NCBI GenBank assembly: GCA_964036315.1
Contig: OZ038498.1
Coordinates: 12,098,339 to 12,162,338, forward strand
Direction of reading: 5' to 3'
DNA: 64,000 bases
From: Acanthosepion esculentum
Lineage: Eukaryota > Mollusca > Cephalopoda > Sepiida > Sepiidae
Positions within the stretch are counted from its first letter, which is position 1. The number at the start of each line of letters is the position of its first letter. Below, one piece after another: positions 61,880 through 64,000 of this stretch. A model generated the notes under the pieces. That model worked only from the letters and a program-made list of their open reading frames with translations. It had not been told where the DNA came from and made no database searches. The translations under genes and the position numbers were made by a program.

Positions 61880-64000
61880 AACTGGCATGTCCAACCTGTG
61901 GCCTTTTACAAGCAGACCTGTGGCCCAGTAATAACAAAGGATACTAATTTGGTCATTTAACCCCCAAAATTGCAGTTTTTATAATTTAGAAATTACAGTA
62001 TTTAAGAAAATAAATCACGTTTTTTACATCTTTATTTTAATCGAATAGCAAATAAGAAAACCATTTACTGCATAAATTTATTTAAAATAATTTTTAATAT
62101 TATTGACAAACATTTTAAGTTAGTATGGTAGTAAGCTATTATTCAAAAAATTGTGCTAAATATTTGATATTCTTGGTGGCTGAGAAAATAGCATGGGAAC
62201 AAATATTATTCCATCAGTGATCCCACCATGAAAACAATATGGCAGCTCATGATCTGTTGTAAACAGAAAACTTTCTTTCAAAATTTCAAAAGTTTTGCTT
62301 TTAAAAGTGAAATGTCAGCCAAAAAAAATTTTTAGAGGCATTATCAAAATTGTTTGATCTCTTTTTACTGTTAACTCTAGTTTAAATGTACCAGTAATTT
62401 TTTAGATTCTGTGTCATCATCAGTTTTTTTCCTACTACTTCAATCTTAAAATGTCTAGTCCTCCTCCAGTTAAGAGAGAAAGGAAATTGAACGAAGGGCG
62501 AGTGTTTCAAGAAAAGTGGAAATTATGGTATTTTTGCATGACAGTGAATGAAAAGATACATTGTTTAATTTTTCACAACTCCATCACCACACCAAAAGAG
62601 TACAACTTAAAAAGACATTATGAAACAAACCATCTATCTTATGATAAATAGGAAAGCCCAATGCTTGTTTCAGAACTCAAGGGTTTGAAGGTTAACTTGA
62701 CACAGCAACAAAGCTTTTTTTATGAAAATTCAGAAACAGAATGTCACTTCTGCTACTGCAAGCTATAAACTCGGATGAATGATAGCCATGAGTGGAAAAT
62801 CTTACACCAAAGGAGATTTCGTAAAGCAATGCCTTGTAAAAACAGCTGAAATTGTATGCAGAGAGAAAACACACTTATTTAAAGACATTTCATTAACCAG
62901 GAACACAGTTTTTAAATGGATTGATGAAATATCAGGTGATTTGAAACAACAGTTGAAGGCTGTATCATCAAGGGTTGAACATTTTTCTATTGCAATTGAA
63001 GAGACTGTTGATATCACTGGAATAGCACAGCTTGCGGTCTTCATCAGGGCCTGTGACAGTAAATTTAATATTTATGAAGAACTGATTGAACTGGTCCCCA
63101 TGCATGGCACTACAAGAAGCCAGGACACCTATGAGAGAGTTGAGCAGATTCTGCATGAGTATAGTTTTGATTTCAGTAAACTTAACTGCTTATCTACTGA
63201 CGGTGTTGTAAATATGGTTAATAAACTTAATGGTGTTGCTGCCAAGTTACAAAGAAAACTAAAATACTTGCATCCACATTCATCATTTGCATATTTTCAT
63301 TGTATTATTCATTTTTGTTCAAAGATTTTAAAATTGGATCATGTGCTTAGCTTTGTCACAAAGACAGTGAACTATATCAGAGGCCATGCTCTCAACCACC
63401 GTCATTTCAGTCTGTTGTTGGAAGATATGGATAATCTGTTCGCCAGTATTCCATTCTACACAGAATTCTACTGGTTGTCATGTCACAAAGTGCTGAAAAG
63501 ATTCTATTTGTTGAGACAAGAAATAATTATGTTTTTGGAGATGAAATAAAAGATGAAAGTTGGCACCAAGATCTGACTTTTGCTGTGGATATTACTGCAC
63601 AATTAAGTGATCTTAATTTGAAAGTACAAAGTAAAAAACTTATGGAATTCACAGTTGTTGACTGAAAATTTAGTTCATTTTCCAACATGCAAATTGCTGA
63701 AAAATACTGTCAATACCAAGAAGGTACTTTGCTTTACTAAATATGACAGTCACCTGGAATTGTTGTCAAAGGAATTTCAGAAAAGATTTACCGATTTCTC
63801 ACCTTTTGAACATCAGTTTGCATTATTCTCGGCACCATTCACCTTTGATGTTGCCAAGACAGAAGAATGCCTGTAAATGGAAACTATTAGAAATGCAGTT
63901 GGATTCCACACTCACAGCAAAGTATCTTGAAGTAGGAATACCTGGGTTCTTTTTATACCTTCCTGAAAAATTTAAAAACTTCAGAGAGTTTGCCACAAAC
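61880..64000 (+). mobile_element. hAT-like DNA transposon (Charlie/GTF2IRD2-type), truncated
   Basis: The transposase pseudogene at 62451-64000 lies about 570 bp downstream of TGGCATGTCCAACCTGTGGC (61885), which resembles the 5' terminal region of Charlie-type hAT elements ('GGTGTCCAACCTGCGGCC'). This start is an inference; the 3' end lies outside the window. Confidence 0.6.
62451..64000 (+). pseudogene. hAT transposase pseudogene (GTF2IRD2/Charlie8-like)
   Basis: The ATG at 62451 opens MSSPPPVKRERKLNEGRVFQ and a BED-like zinc finger TTPKEYNLKRHYETNH, in which the usual second Cys is Phe (HCLIF). A TAG follows at 62649 and shifted frames up to 62779. The main frame (62779-63549) has EIVCREKTHLFKDISLTRNT, HFSIAIEETVDITGIAQLAV (the first catalytic D of the usual LDEST is E), CLSTDGVVNMVNKLNG (second D kept), HCIIHFCSKILKLDHV and TEFYWLSCHKVLKRFYLLRQ (the usual Arg before W is Tyr). 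Further blocks after stops at 63549 and 63663 end with YLEVGIPGFFLYLPEKFKNF at the window edge. The order is that of transposase-derived GTF2IRD2-like proteins. Not a functional gene. Confidence 0.9.

Overview
This window looks like intergenic DNA from a large, repeat-rich animal genome. An octopus-like cephalopod is my best guess. That guess is an inference from the long (AT)n, (TG)n and (CA)n tracts, several tRNA-derived SINE families, Penelope-like, Tc1, RTE/CR1-type LINE and Ty3/gypsy remnants, and 30-45 bp minisatellites. I found no host protein-coding gene that I can support in 64 kb. Every recognisable coding stretch is a transposable-element protein, and almost all of them carry frameshifts, stops or lost catalytic residues.

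Layout. 0-5 kb: a 30-bp tandem repeat inside a dispersed repeat (R1), a fold-back element, and an RTE-like LINE tail. 5.3-6.7 kb: an almost pure (TG)n tract of about 1.3 kb, then a Helitron-like 3' end. 7.5-11.5 kb: mariner/Tc1 remnants, including a TA-flanked, internally deleted Tc1. 13.8-15.1 kb: two AT-rich arrays. 15-20.7 kb: a LINE tail, SINEs, palindromes between (AT)n tracts. 20.8-26.5 kb: gypsy element 1 (minus strand). 27.9-31.7 kb: a 76-bp MITE, a SINE, and Tc1 remnants, one inserted into another. 32.0-37.3 kb: gypsy element 2 (minus strand), inserted into a SINE and bounded by a short target duplication. 37.4-41.9 kb: a mariner MITE and large GA- and GGAT-rich minisatellites. 42.3-46.5 kb: SINEs, two LINE tails, a trinucleotide array. 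47-53.7 kb: AT-rich repeat R2, TIR element R3, tRNA-like sequences, a LINE, a 34-bp array interrupted by a SINE, and a solo LTR inside an R1 copy. 55-56 kb: a Penelope-like GIY-YIG tail and a long palindrome. 57.6-60.2 kb: more R1 and R2. 61.9-64 kb: a hAT transposase pseudogene (GTF2IRD2/Charlie-like) running off the window end.

The most notable observation is a set of hammerhead-ribozyme-like motifs. At 3730-3783(+), 8550-8507(-), 20035-20081(+), 49004-49038(+), 53850-53807(-) and 60561-60500(-) a CUGANGA box is followed at the right spacing by GAA, a very short stem III opened by A15.1 and closed by U16.1, a permitted H17, and then a strand that pairs with the bases upstream of CUGANGA. 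All six lie within about 50 bp of an (AT)n tract, and their stem sequences differ, so they are not simply recent copies of one repeat. Penelope-like elements are known carriers of small hammerheads and one such element is present here. I read these as (AT)n-linked hammerhead cassettes, probably Penelope-derived. The best formed is at 53850-53807. This is read by eye; no folding or database search was run.
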